64,000 nt of DNA from Monodelphis domestica (GCF_027887165.1 NC_077227.1:86491735-86555734); one strand, 5' to 3'; shown: positions 11,170 to 22,669, numbered from the stretch's first letter. Numbers and translations are program-made. Notes: generated by a model from the sequence alone, not told the origin.

Positions 11170-12260
11170 AGTTCCACTGTGTCAGCGACACACGGAGCAT
11201 ACGGTGTGACCACTGCAGTTCCTTTAGATCTGAATACTTTCTCCTCTCTTCTGTCAAAGCCAAACTTCAGAGCTCCTTCGAGCCCCCAAACCACCCCACC
11301 CCCTACCCAACAGAAAAGTGTCTGGAGTTCCGAGAGCAATGTGTAATTCGATCTCTAGGGACCGAGGATCCAGGATTTCTCAGGGACTCCGCTGCCAATG
11401 GCCAGAGCTCAACTGTAGGCAGCTGCAGCTGCGGCCCCACTTTTCGGCCGAGGACTCCCGGTGTAGCGGCTCCCACTCCCCCCTCGCCCGCCCCTTCCCC
11501 TCCCTCCCCAACCCCCTCCCCCTTTCCTTGGAAGCGCTGAGTAAGCCCGTGGCCCCAGAGGGTAGGGACGAGGCGCTGCGGGAGCCGAGCTGGTGGCATG
11601 TCCGAGTCCAGCTACAAGTGCCCCGAAGCTGCAACCGCCCCTGCGAGGTGAGGGAGCCCCAAGGCTGGGCCGGGGTGGGAGCTGAGTTTCCTCCTAGAAG
11701 AGGTTGGAGCGCTGGAAGATGCATTTAGATGGGGATGGGGGGTGATGGTGGCCGGTTGACAGAGGAGTCTTAGGGATCAAGTTCCCAGGTGGGAACTAGC
11801 CGATGGGAGATTTTTAACTTGGTGATCCGAGAAAAGTGAATCCAACTTCTCCTTCACTTCCTCCCCCAAGAAGGCATCAGACCCCGACCCTGCTGCTCCT
11901 CTGCTGAGAGGAGGAAGGGGAGAGACTTTCAAAGCCTAGGTGATCAGGTAACCTGTTGCGGGTGATGGGTTCGCGGGGAATTTGGAGAAAGAGGGAGGGC
12001 CCGTTCCCTGTCAGGAGGGACAGAGGACTCTTGGGCGGCTTGGCCCACCAGGACGCAGAGAGAGAGAGGAGTCCTGGGTTTCAGACGCGGGTCCTTCCTC
12101 ATTCCGTCTTCTGGACTCGGCTCAGCGGTCCCCCGAGGCTCCGCTGCAGCTGGCGGCCAACTTGCGCTTCCGAGAAAGAAGCGCATCTAGGAGAAGGTGA
12201 ATTGGACCATCAGCTTTCTATTGACCTAGATTTCTGCTAGCTCGGTATTGTGTCCAGAAG
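11170..12260 (+). promoter_or_regulatory. CpG island with probable plus-strand promoter
   Basis: Base composition changes sharply here: G+C is high and CpG dinucleotides are frequent, while the rest of the window is AT-rich and CpG-poor. A GC-box-like run (cgcccgccccttcccctccc) lies at about 11485-11505, and no TATA box is evident before the first candidate coding exon. Dense CpG with GC boxes and no TATA is the usual form of vertebrate housekeeping or developmental promoters. The overlapping long open frames on both strands reflect the low stop frequency of GC-rich DNA and are not taken as genes. The start of transcription cannot be fixed from sequence. Confidence 0.75.
11598..11647 (+). CDS. 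Candidate first coding exon of an unrecognised gene
   Basis: The ATG at 11598 sits in an acceptable context (ggtggcATGT, purine at -3) and is preceded in frame by a TGA at 11538-11540, so it can be a genuine start. It encodes MSESSYKCPEAATAPA plus two bases of the next codon and then meets a consensus splice donor, GAG/gtgagg. It lies in the middle of the CpG island. The phase (two bases carried over) fits the next candidate exon at 12464. I do not recognise the peptide and there is no signal peptide or domain in so short a piece. The alternatives are a 5'UTR exon with a different start downstream, or a non-coding transcript. Confidence 0.45.
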
Positions 12261-12463
12261 GAGGAACCGGTGCCCGGTTTCACTAGAAATCGGACTAAAC
12301 AGGACTCTGCTAGTAGTGATTCCGATGTGGGAAGGGCAAGCACCCTCCTTAGCTGACTACTCTGTATTTTCACGGGGCTTGTATGTAGCCTGGGCGTGTT
12401 GATCTTCTCGTTCCCTGGGAGTTCCAAATGCACAACCTCATTTCTTCTTCTTTCTTTTCGTAG

Positions 12464-12514
12464 TTGTGTCCTTTTCTCTCGAGAAAAAGAGATATTCTTT
12501 GCTTGTGATACGAG
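12464..12514 (+). CDS. Candidate second exon of the same gene
   Basis: A long pyrimidine tract ends in ttttcgtag at 12463, followed by 51 bases and the donor GAG/gtaatg. When joined in the phase left by the exon at 11598-11647 the frame is open throughout: the split codon gives S, then CVLFSREKEIFFACDT and two carried bases. The length is a multiple of three, so the exon is symmetric in phase. The intron would be 816 bp. Three independent facts agree: a strong acceptor, a good donor and an open shared phase. Yet a 51-nt exon is too short to exclude chance, and the residues match no family I know. A further acceptor at 12633 would continue the frame for 17 codons, but its donor is poor. Confidence 0.4.
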
Positions 12515-12633
12515 GTAATGGAACTATATTAAAAATGTTTTAAACTTTGAAAAGTTTCATTATTCCTTGATTGAATTTATTTCGACAGCAGTTGCTTTAG
12601 GGCAGTGATCTACGATGCTTTCGATTCTTTCAG

Positions 12634-12694
12634 AAGTAATAACTCAGATGTTGCCAGACTGGGAAAAAATGACCTTACCTTTCAGGTCTCATAA
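12634..12694 (+). CDS. Doubtful third exon or alternative 3' end
   Basis: The acceptor gattctttcag at 12633 precedes an open stretch in the same phase (residues such as SNNSDVARLGKNDLTFQ). It either leaves by a weak donor cag/gtctca at 12685 or reads on to a TAA at 12692-12694. The intron before it would be only 119 bp. I list it so that it can be tested; chance is quite possible. Confidence 0.15.
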
Positions 12695-12759
12695 AGTACT
12701 TGGACCTGCAATTGTTTGGCGAATTTATCATTTGCTATTGTGTATTATAGAATCTACTT

Positions 12760-12905
12760 TTGTGTCTTAACTCTGAAAGAGAATGTAACCTCCATGAAGG
12801 CAAGAGCAGTGTCTTATTTAACCATCCTCCCACCAATTGGCATAAAGCTTTCACATAGCTGACTCTTAGTTTTTGGTTCATGGATGCATGAACAATATTT
12901 ACAAT
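12760..12905 (+). repeat. L2 LINE 3' end fragment
   Basis: The words agaatgtaacctccatgaag, gcaagagcagtgtctt and ggttcatggatgcatgaa follow the 3' terminus of L2, which normally reads 'gaatgtaagctccttgagggcaggga'. Confidence 0.5.
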
Positions 12906-13024
12906 GGGTCATGTAGGGCATGCTTTTTCCTTATGTAATGGGAGTTTTAAAATTTTGTCAATCTGATTCTTACAATTCTGAAATTTAAATTTAAAAATAA
13001 TTTTTTTTTGCATCTTTAGTCATT

Positions 13025-13350
13025 CAAAATTATAAGATCTTAGTTTTAGAGCTGGAATCTAATCATTTCACAGTTGAGGAAACTGAGATCCAGAGAGTAC
13101 TTCTTATCCAGTTACTTTTTTGTTGTTCAGTCCTATCCAATGTGACCCCACTTAGGGTTTTTTAGACAAAGATACTATCTTGGTTTGCTATTTCCTTCTC
13201 CAACTCCTTTTACAGATGAGGAAACTGAGACAAACAGGATTAAATGACTTGTCCAGGGTCACACAGTCAGTAAAGGTGTGAGGGTAGCTTTGAACTTAGA
13301 TCTTCTAGACTCTAGACCTAGTGCTATGTTTGTTGTGCCCTATACAGTTA
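13025..13350 (-). repeat. Two abutting MIR-related SINE fragments
   Basis: A short MIR/Ther piece (13025-13105; agctggaatctaatcatttc and gaggaaactgagatccagag) is followed by a copy of the SINE group with gtcctatccaatgtgacccc and ttgctatttccttctccaac (13110-13350). The second copy is in antisense order. Confidence 0.6.
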
Positions 13351-13764
13351 CTTATCTGAGGGTAAAAGGCAGAACCTGAGACTTGAATTTGCCCCATAAT
13401 GCCAAGTTTATCACCTTTCCTACCTTGCCAAGCTTTTAGTAAAACAATTGTATTTTGAGTAGAACAAGTTAAAGGTTGTGAAATGTCATGTAAACACATA
13501 AATAATTCCCCAGGCCTACTTAAATCAGATACAGACTTGATCCTCCAATATGGAATGGTTAGTTTTTGAGTCTGCAGCTTCTTAGAATGAGAAAGATGTA
13601 GTTTGCCTGTACCTCGATTTTTTTAAAAATAAAAACCAAAAACAGAAACAAAACTACCATGTCAGAAATAGCTTCTTCACTTATACTAGTCACTATTGAC
13701 CATAGATTACTACCAAGAGCACATAAGTTGAAAAAAGATATTTTAAATATTTTAAGCACACTTC

Positions 13765-14165
13765 CCCTCTTGCTTTGATGTCCTTAAGGTATAGTTCTAG
13801 TTGCAGTATTTCTGGGTCAAAGGGTACCCATAAAGAGTTTAGGAACTTTTGAAGCATAATTCCCCATTACTTTCAGAATGACATGACCAATTCACAGCTC
13901 TACCAAATAGTGCATTAATATGCCCATTTTCCCAGAGCCCCTACAACATTTGTCGTTTGTCATTTCCTTTTTTTTTTGCTAACCTTGCCAATCTGATAGG
14001 TATGAGGTAGAAATTCAGAAATGCTTTAATTTTTATTTTTATTTTATAAAATTTTTATTTTATAATTATTAGCAATTTGGAGACCTTTTTTCCATATAGC
14101 TATATCTAGGCTGGATTTTTTCCTTTGAAAGCTGCCTGTTCATACAAATTGGGGAATGTTTTTAA
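13765..14165 (-). repeat. L1 LINE 3' region fragment
   Basis: The strand shown follows the antisense 3' part of marsupial L1: tatttctgggtcaaagggta, caattcacagctctaccaaa, gccaatctgataggtatgag, then aaagctgcctgttcatac. The same words recur at 48950-49330. Confidence 0.75.
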
Positions 14166-15120
14166 TTGATTTAGAATTGGAGATAGGGTACCTGGAGGTC
14201 ACCTAATCCAAATCCCTTATTTATGTGGGTAAAGAAATTGAGTTTCAAAGAGAAGTGAATTGCCAAAAAAATCATAAGATATAGAACTAGAAAGGGACTA
14301 TGTAGTACATTTTCTCATTTTACAGATGGGTAAATAGGACTAGATGGATTAGTGATATATAACTAAGATCTCACAGGTAGCCTACATAGGATTTGAACCC
14401 ACTTCCTCTGATTCCAAATTTAGGGTTCTCTCAAATACTCTGCCTTACTCATATAGATAGATTGTGAGAAGATTGGTTCTAGAATTCAGGAAATATGAGT
14501 TCCTTGTCCATTGTTCTTGCTATCATATAGTATTTTCCTATTTGTATCCAAAGAAGGCACCATGCTCTATGAGCAAAGCAGAATTTCATTAGATCAAAAG
14601 AATTGTGAGATCCACATATTTGGAGACATCTCTACCTCAAATATTCATATGGACTTTTGTTTCCAACCTGAGCTCATACTGGTCTGATGAACCACAGTTG
14701 GACACTCTATATGTTGACCTTGTCATAGTGATGTCATTTTGGCCCTCTTTAACTTTAACTTTAACTTTGAAGGATAACAACCATACAGAATCTTAAGATT
14801 TCAAAGTTGGAAAGGGCCTTTGAAAACATCAAATATGACTTTCTGCCTAGCATTAAGAAGAATCATTCTAAACCATACCCATAGTTTATATATGATCCTA
14901 TATATTCTGTTGGGGTTTAGGAGGGAGGAGGCAGTAGTTTGATCTTATGATTACAGTGGTATAGGAAACTCCCTCTACTAGTGCAAATCAGCGAATAGCA
15001 ATTTACAGTTTTAGAGAGCACTGAGACACTGTGAGTTTAAGTGACACCCACAAAATCCCATGTGTCAGAGGCAAGATAGAAGCCTTTCAGGTTCAGTTCT
15101 CCATCTACCTCTCTACCCTA
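14166..15120 (+). repeat. Cluster of MIR/Ther-like SINE fragments
   Basis: Three diverged pieces, near 14166-14270, 14275-14450 and 14790-15110, share words such as gaattggagatagggtacc, cattttacagatgggtaaat, gaacccacttcctctgattc and aaagttggaaagggcctttg. The DNA between the pieces (14451-14789) is unassigned. Confidence 0.45.
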
Positions 15121-15548
15121 TCGCTCATATTTCCTATATGAAGGTTAAAACACTGATCCCTGAGATGAACTGGGTTTGCAAAAACAATGTGGATGCAGAT
15201 GTTGATCCCTTCCCATAGATGGTAGACATTGGAAAGTTTTAAATGAGACCAGGCTTATGGTCTCTTAATATGACATCATGGCAGGAGATGACTGCTGAGG
15301 GTTAGGGGCAAGACTATAAAAAAGTTCAGCATATTGATGGGTTTAGAGATCACAGTTTTGACTTCATTAGTATCATTCTTGAGAATACAACAAAGCATAT
15401 TTCTTTAAACATACTTCTATTATGCTGCATATCAACACTTTTCACTCAGATTTCATATTCATTGCTATTTTTCTCCCTGCATCTATAGTATATAGTAGTG
15501 TGTATAAAGGAATAGTTGTTTTGGAAGCAAGTAGATGGACATTGCCTT
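15121..15548. other. No recognised feature
   Basis: AT-rich unique-looking DNA without exon signals. Confidence 0.4.
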
Positions 15549-15727
15549 TTTTTTTTTAACCCTTATCTTGTCTTAGAATTCACACTATTGATTCAAAGGG
15601 AAAAGAGTTGCAAGGGCTAGGTAACTGGAGTTAAGTGACTTACCCAGTGTCATACACACACCACTAGGAAGTGTCTGTGGCAAGGTTTGAACCCAGATCT
15701 CTCTATCCACTGAATCACCTAACTTCC
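15549..15727 (-). repeat. Marsupial tRNA-type SINE, diverged
   Basis: Poly-T followed by aacccttatcttgtcttaga, taactggagttaagtgactt and aggtttgaacccagatctct, with the head at the right edge (tcacctaacttcccc). Confidence 0.85.
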
Positions 15728-15949
15728 CCTTACAGCTCACTTTTAAAAGCATTAAAATAATTAAAAGTAAAAAAAATAATTGTTTAATTTATAAAACTAA
15801 ATTGTCATGAAGAGACTGGATAATTCAAAAATATTTAACCTCAGTCTGTCTTTTAGTATGGCTTGTATCCAGAGAAGCAAGAAACTCTATTTTGGTATCT
15901 GTTTAACATTTGGCATGACTGTGAATAGGTGAAAACTAGGAAACTTTTG

Positions 15950-16200
15950 GAAATAACAATGATGATAGTAACTGACATTTCTATTATACTCTAAGGTTTC
16001 TAAAATGTTCTTTATATATAACCCCACTTGATCTTTACAACGACCTTAAGAGATAGATGAGATAGATAATATAGGTATTATCTTCTCCATTTTACCTGAA
16101 GAAACTGAGGCTGACAGGAATTAAATGAATTGTTCATGGTAACACAGATATTAAGTATGGTTTCTTGTGAGTCCCAGGCTTTCCACTGCCTCATAATAAA
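15950..16200 (-). repeat. MIR-type SINE
   Basis: The antisense series cccacttgatctttacaacg, ctccattttacctgaagaaa and ctgaggctgacaggaattaa is present but diverged. A short gata-rich insertion lies inside it near 16050-16070. Confidence 0.6.
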
Positions 16201-16554
16201 TTGCTACCATCTGTTGAATCCTACTCAAAAGATCACTAGCTCTGTTGCCTAGGCATCCAGGAGATGAGACTTTTCTCCCTTTACACTCCTTTTTCATCAG
16301 GGATTCTCCCCACTATCCAGGCTTATGTTTACATGAATTGCTGCAGCAAGCTACATATTGGTGCTAAAGCTATAGTAAAGGGACAACGATATCCATCTCC
16401 CCAGTTGTTAATGTTTTCTATTAACCTAATTACCTTATTTACTTTTCTGTGACCATGTTATATACCACTGCTCTACCACTCCTTCCTCCAAGTAAAATAT
16501 AGGCAAATATAATTAATGTAGATTCAGATAAGAGAAACAGACAGACAGACTGAG

Positions 16555-16685
16555 AGACAGAGTGGATAGATAGATAGATAGGTAGGTACGTAGGTAGATA
16601 GATAGATAGATAGATAGAGATAGATAGATAGAGATAGATAGATAGACGGACAGAAGGATGGACAGACAGAGATAGATAGATAGAT
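16555..16685. repeat. (GATA)n-type microsatellite
   Basis: About 130 bp of gata units with gaca, ggta and agag interruptions. Serine/leucine-rich open frames over it are repeat products. Confidence 0.95.
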
Positions 16686-18374
16686 CATGTCTGACAATAC
16701 CTCTGGCAAAGATCGTAACTATGAGTACATGTGGACACATTCCTATGAGTTTGTGCCAATGCCCTTATATTCTTGTAAATTGGTGATCCATTCCTCCAAT
16801 CCTCATACAAATCACAGGTATGACAAAATGATCCCTGTACATGGAAGAAAGAATAGTACTTAGTATTTATGAGCATCCATGGAGTACTAACAGTCATTAT
16901 ATTGATTGTATAAAAGACACAAACTTTTAAATCTTAATGCTGAAGAACAGTACATATACTAAAATCACCATGAAAATTAGTATCTATTTAAAGTGTGAGT
17001 TTTCAACATTGTCATTACTTACCTTAGACTCTAGTTGATTTTATGTAACTTCTAGGAATTTTTAGGTGTGAATCTATTTTATAACTCCTTATTTTTATTC
17101 CAGCCACGAAACAGTTTAAGGTCTACCTACCTACTTGTAGCAGATAAGTCCTGTTTCCAATTGGTAGTTTTTGTCAATCTACATGGCAGGGTAGGTGAAC
17201 TGATTTGCCTGAGAAAACACACAGCTGCATGAGTGACCCCATTCCAGACCAGCTGAATCATTTGATTTAGTAATTTCATCTCTTTGAAGCTGTGGCTTCA
17301 AAAATAAACAGGCCAGAAGACATACTAGGAGCTGCTTTAAAAAAAAAAGGTAAAATCTTTTTAAAGGAAGAGGCCAATAGCTTCTCCAGTTTTCAAAGAC
17401 AAGTCAGTCAAGCAAGTAGGTATCAGTCTTACCTATTCATCAGATGATCAGAATGAATGAAATCACTGGCACCATATTGAACAGAGGTTAAGGTCAAGAG
17501 AAGGATGAATTTATTATAAGATTGTGTAGTATCAAACTTAGTTCAGGCTGGTTATCAAACTAGCTGAAAAGTGGAAAATTGGCCAATCATTGGAGTTATT
17601 TGATTATATCATGACTATTTGATTTTTCTAACTGATTAGACTGAGTTGTGCTGTGACAACATAACTTCAGTTAGTTCAGTAGGGAAAAAAACCAAATAAA
17701 CTAAATAAATGATTTCTCCCCAATTCCATTTTCAGTTGATTATTAAAACTGTATTATGTAACACAAATATGGAGATTTAGAGATGACTCATTGATTGAAT
17801 AAGTATTTGAATTAAAAAATTCAAATATCCAATGGCATCTGGCACATGTAACAAGCGTTCATTGAATGGAATTGCAATGATGTCTGACATTTTCACTTTC
17901 TATCACCAGTCATAGGAAGATGTGAAAAACTTGGTCAACTCACTAGTTTGAAGGAGTACCAAATTAATGGAAGTCGTGCTTATACAATGTTAAAATAAAA
18001 TGAAATAACAGGTCAGTTAGAAGAGTCAATTAATTTGTTTTTTGACTCAACCACACTATCAGTTGGCATCACAGAGTTATTGTCTGGGTCAACCCATCAA
18101 CAAACAAGTCCATATTTTTTTCTTTTTAATCTTTAACCATTTGGTTGTTGTCATATTAGTATGTCCTCATTCTTAATTTTTTTATGTTGATAAAGTGGTC
18201 AACTGTTTTGCTTTGAAGGAAAAACATTAATCATGACTGCTAAAATTTTCTGAGATATTTTAAAGCATTTGCAACTATTTGTATTCAATTATACAAGTGA
18301 TTTAATCATTATGGGTCTCTCTACCATTAGTGAGTATAATATTTCTTTATAGTCTTTTTTAATTTTTATAGTCT
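16686..18374. other. Long stretch without recognised repeats or genes
   Basis: AT-rich DNA of about 1.7 kb. A faint MIR-like patch occurs near 17200-17270 (gaactgatttgcctgagaaa). The sequence at 17090-17200 has an acceptor-like end and an open frame, but I rejected it as an exon. Confidence 0.4.
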
Positions 18375-18530
18375 TTATGGGGTCATTCATTCATTTGATC
18401 AGAAAACATTAATAATGTGCTTACTGTATGTTAAGGCACAGTTCTAGGTGCTGTAGATGTAAAGACAAAATGAAGCCTCATCATTGCTCTCAAGAAGCTT
18501 ATATCCTATGGGGAGTGATATAATATCCAA
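18375..18530 (-). repeat. L3/CR1-clade LINE 3' end fragment
   Basis: The words cattaataatgtgcttactg, cacagttctaggtgctgtag and tgctctcaagaagcttat are the antisense 3' end of L3. Confidence 0.65.
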
Positions 18531-19009
18531 AGAAAAGAAAACTTCATAATTTGAAGAGAGAAAAGGCATGAATAATTAGACTTCCCCCATCCAAGCCTAT
18601 AAAAGGCACGAGGGTAGGAAATGTAATGTAAGCATATCAAATAGGTTAATTTGGCTTGAATTTAAAATGTGCCAGGTTTTAGTAATGTGAGTCAAATATT
18701 TATGGTAGGATAGAATCAGATTATGAATTGTTATAGCCAAAAATTTTAATTTCCTTGTCCTAGAGCCTTTGCTAATAGATACTTTTGAAAAAAAGATAGA
18801 AATTTAAAATGTTTAGACAGTATTTGGCTTTAGTCTGGAAAAGAAATATGATTTAAGTAGCATGCTTACATTACTAATCAACTCAATCAGAATGATTCAT
18901 TTGATTTTTGATATATATAATATATATTTATATGTACATATGCATCTGCTTTTCATTTGAAAAGGCCCCCAAAATATATAGTCTGTTTCATCATTACTTC
19001 CTCTCACAT
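18531..19009. other. No recognised feature
   Basis: AT-rich DNA with a short (TA)n run near 18910-18930. Confidence 0.4.
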
Positions 19010-19735
19010 GCTCTGTGGCTGAGATAAAACTTGCCTACTTGTCATTTTATATACCCAATTGTCTGTTGGGAACCTTTTTATCTTTTCACACACTTTCCCT
19101 CTGGCCTGGATTACCCTCCTTTTCCATTGCTCTATTTGGAATCCCTAGCTTCCTTCCTGTCATTCCTGTCATTCCTGTAGTTTGTTCATTCTTTCGTTCA
19201 TTCATTTGTTCGTTCCTTCCGTCCCTACCTCCCTCTCTCTTCCTTCCTCCCTCCCTCCCTCTCTCCTCATCCTCTCGTCTTTTTTCCCTCCTCTTTTTTT
19301 TTTTTAACCCTTACCTTCTGTCATAGAATTAATACTATGTTTTGGTTCCAAGGTAGAAGAGCAGTAAGGACTAGGCAATAGGGGTTAAATTACTTTCCTA
19401 GGGTCTCATGGCTAGGAAGTCTCTGAATCCAGATTTGAATCTAGCACCTTCTATTACTAGGAATGACTTTCAATCTATTGAACCATCTAGTTGCTCTCCC
19501 TTACTCCAAGTTCCTTTTAAGATAACTCAAGTGCTACCCCCTACAGGGGGCCTTTCTGCATTCTCCTCAGTTACTAGAATTTTCCTTTCTACCAATATTT
19601 GTCTTTACTTATCTATGTATATTTTGTATCTTCCCAGTGGAATGTCAACACCTTTGAGGAGAGCGAATCTTTATAGTGCTTAGCCTAGAATACGTGTTTA
19701 GTACATTTGTTGAGTTAAATGATTTAAAAATTTTT
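19010..19735 (+). repeat. L2 LINE 3' region, split by a SINE
   Basis: The sense L2 series is visible on both sides of the SINE: tttggaatccctagcttcct to the left, then caagtgctaccccctacagg, ggcctttctgcattctcctc and ttatagtgcttagcctagaa to the right. A pyrimidine-rich tract (19195-19292) separates the left part from the SINE. Confidence 0.65.
19293..19500 (-). repeat. Marsupial tRNA-type SINE inserted in L2
   Basis: Poly-T at the left, then ttaccttctgtcatagaatt, gcagtaaggactaggcaata and ctttcctagggtctcatggc, with the head near 19470-19500. It interrupts the L2 described above and is therefore younger. Confidence 0.85.
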
Positions 19736-21389
19736 ATAGCATAATAACAAAATCTGATCAACCATATGGTAATTGGGTTATGGTCTTTAATATTTCATCT
19801 CTTTGATTTTGTAGCCTCTTTCTTACTTTAAATGTTCTTTACTCTGATCATTTCTTCATACAAATTCAGAAAAAATCTCTCATATTCTATTCCCCTTAAC
19901 ATTTTTTCTCATTATACTTTATTATTTTTGTATAAAATCAGCATTCTTATTGACTGATAGTCTTCTAAATAGTTTTATTTTCAAAATATACATTATAGTC
20001 TTGGTTGACAAAGCTCATGATTGTTTCTAGTTACTACTACAAATCCACATCGAGATTTGATGAGAAATACTTTTCCCACATGTTTTTTTTTACACATTTC
20101 TCATAGGAGTTAGGGAGGGCACAGTCCAGGGCCTGGAAACTAGCTGAGGAAGCTTTTCCATGAGGATTCCTTTCTAGAAATTCCATGTACAGCACAAAAC
20201 AACAGGCTACTTCTCTGTATAGCAGGGATAGTAATGGGAGACTTCAGCAGTCAACAGTCCAGTAAGTTTTGACCTTATAGTCAAGCAGCCTAAAGAAGTT
20301 TCGTGAGATAGAGCTCTTTGTTTCAAGAGAAATTTCTTATGTTTCAAATTCATGTAAAATAAGTTTCACATTTCTCATGTAGAAAAAGCCTATCATCTGT
20401 AACTGGCTTTCTCAGTGTTTAGATAGTAGGATAGAACACATGAGGCTTAGGGTAGGAAATCCTTACTCTACACCAACTTGTTAACTTTCCAAATTTTCAT
20501 TGTCATAGTCTGTCCCTTTTTGCCTGTCTGTATTTTTAGAAGCATGGTCAGCTAGTAAGAGTGTGAGTAGATCAAACGCATTCATCATCATGCTTAGAAA
20601 ATCTCAGCATACTCAAGGTGGCCAGTGGTCTTATGCTTCTACTTGAAAAGTGACATGTGATACCAAGAACTACATCAGACTTAGTATAACCTTGCTTAAA
20701 AGCAATAGAATTGGTCAGATGATAGCGTTGGGTGCTATGAATAATTTCTTCTTCCATTCTACCTTTTACTCTGCTTTGGGTGGCATGCTTCAACTTTCGT
20801 TTTCTGCCAATGCTAGAAAAACCTATAGAGTAAGAGAGATAAATGGTACTGACCTGAATTTCTGCAGTTGAGACTGGTAGTGGGTATGTCTATATGGTAC
20901 AGCCCAGAGCCATAATTAGTCATCTTTTTACCTTAGACAAAAACAGTTAAGTAGGGAATGGGTTGAGATAGAGAGTTGAGAAGGCAGTGGTTCAGAGGAG
21001 AACCCACTTCAGAGATGGAGTGGAGACTCGGAGGGAGAGAATGGCAGTGCAGGGGTCAGAAGACAATGAGACTATGGGCACAGAGAATGCCTCATACTCT
21101 TATTGAAGTTTAGGGAAAGGGCACTGCATGGATAGAAGCCTGCGAGTAGAACTAGGTTAAAGAGTAGGGATATGGAGAGAGATAGAAAACTTTAAGCTAC
21201 AAGGCTGTTAGGTGATCATCTCATAGAGGGAGGAGGTCCCTTGGGGAAGAAAAGTTTCCCTCAGAAGGACTTCTCTTTCAAATTAGTGTTCTAGGGCAAA
21301 CCTCTGGCTACCCTGCCATATTTATAGTTCTGTTAAAATATAAAAGATGATTATGGAATCTGATATTTTCTTTTCTTTCTTTTCTTTAA
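19736..21389. other. No gene seen, 1.65 kb
   Basis: The left part is AT-rich. The part at 20930-21260 is GA-rich and of different texture, possibly the remnant of an unrecognised repeat. No exon can be supported. Confidence 0.4.
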
Positions 21390-21586
21390 AAAAAAGTCTT
21401 TACCTTCTATCTTAGAGTCAATACTAAATATTGGTTCCAAGGCAAAGGAATGGTAATGGGTAGGCAATTGGGGTTAAGTGACTTGCCCAGGGTCACACAG
21501 CTAGGAAGTGTCTGAGGCCATATATGAATCTAGGACCTCCCATCTATAGACCTGGCTTTCTAGCCACTGAACCATCTAGCTGCCCC
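21390..21586 (-). repeat. Marsupial tRNA-type SINE, full length
   Basis: It runs from tttaccttctatcttagagt through caattggggttaagtgactt, gcccagggtcacacagctag and gtctgaggccatatatgaat to the complete head accatctagctgcccc. This is one of the best copies in the window. Confidence 0.93.
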
Positions 21587-21639
21587 TTTTTGTCTAATTT
21601 TTTCAACTTTCCCTTTAACCTACTAACAATTTAGTGTGT

Positions 21640-21760
21640 AGTCATAGCTTCATGTGTAATGGTAAGAGTAAAGTTTGAGTTCAAATCTGTCCCTTCCAGT
21701 ATGACCCTGGTAAAGTCTCTTAACCTACCTGGGCCTCAATTTACTCATCCTTAAAATGAG
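21640..21760 (+). repeat. MIR-type SINE fragment
   Basis: The words ttgagttcaaatctgtccct, accctggtaaagtctcttaa and gggcctcaatttactcatcc keep the sense MIR order. Confidence 0.55.
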
Positions 21761-22669
21761 GAATATGGAAGTAAATAACAAATAAATACCCTTCCAAATT
21801 ACATGATCCTATATCTAGGTGAAGATTTAAATTAATTGAAATAGTCAGATTGACCATACACCATGGCCATACCATATAGAGATGGTATCCAGAAGACTGC
21901 AAATGCAATATGTCATTATTAATTACCTAATATAAAACCCAGCATCTACCTTAAAGATATAAATTCAGAAGTCAGATCAAAGAATAGCTAAACACTATTA
22001 ATTTGCTTTTGCCTGACTTGCAATATGACAAAACAATAATTCTGTAAGCAGAATTATTGGCTCCATCAGCAAATTTTCAATTGTGACTCTGGGAAGGAAG
22101 TATCTGCTTTAATGAAGGTTTCTCCTGCAAGTTTTCCCTCTTTGTTTTCCTCTGCAAGTGTGTGATATAAGCCTTTCTGGGTCTTGAAATGGGCTGCTGA
22201 AGATCATCAGGATTCCAGATGTGTAGCTTTGTTACAATCCATGTGGGTGGTGTGGGTCATGGGAGAGGTGCTGAAGAAGACTTCGATTTGGCACACTGTA
22301 GTGTCAGCAGCCTCTGAAATTAGCTGTGTCTCAGGAGGGCAGCAATGTTGTTTTCCATTTTCGGAATTGAGTATCCCTGCATCTCATTTCCTCTAAATTC
22401 TGAGTTTGAGACTGCCTACAAGAGATTTCTAATGGATATATTGTCATTACTGTTAAGTCCTTCTGAAATAAGCAGAAAGGACTTTAAATGTATGAGAAAA
22501 TAATTGCCCATAAAGGGATTTTACCTCCCGCTATGACCTGGCCTCCCAATAACCAGGTTCTGGTCAACTATCTGACTAGAGGAAGGTGATCTGAAACCTA
22601 CATTCAAACATTTCCACTTGAGTCAATCCATAATGAAATGAAAAAGAGAAGTTAAACTTTAGCAGAATC
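21761..22669. other. Unique-looking DNA, possible conserved segment
   Basis: No repeat is recognised. The segment at about 21960-22120 has a compact, non-repetitive texture with an inverted pair around caataattctgtaagcagaattattgg-type words, which can form a hairpin. A conserved non-coding element is possible but unproven. Confidence 0.3.

Noticed and set aside
11121-11540. 139-codon plus-strand open frame starting MELPLVGVLLACLSVG, which looks like a signal peptide
   Set aside because: It lies in the CpG island, where stops are rare on all frames; its second half is a proline/serine run from C-rich DNA, and no splice or domain support exists. Its stop codon is instead the in-frame stop upstream of the better ATG at 11598.
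11303-11728. Three more overlapping open frames of 98-136 codons on both strands of the CpG island
   Set aside because: They are mutually exclusive shadows of GC-rich sequence and show no recognisable residues.
16513-16740. Serine/leucine/tyrosine-rich minus-strand frames
   Set aside because: Products of the (GATA)n tract.
17101-17230. Acceptor-like ttattttattccag-type tract followed by an open stretch and a gtaggt donor
   Set aside because: The right part resembles a decayed MIR and the phase relation to the other exons is untestable; a 30-40 codon open stretch is not rare by chance.
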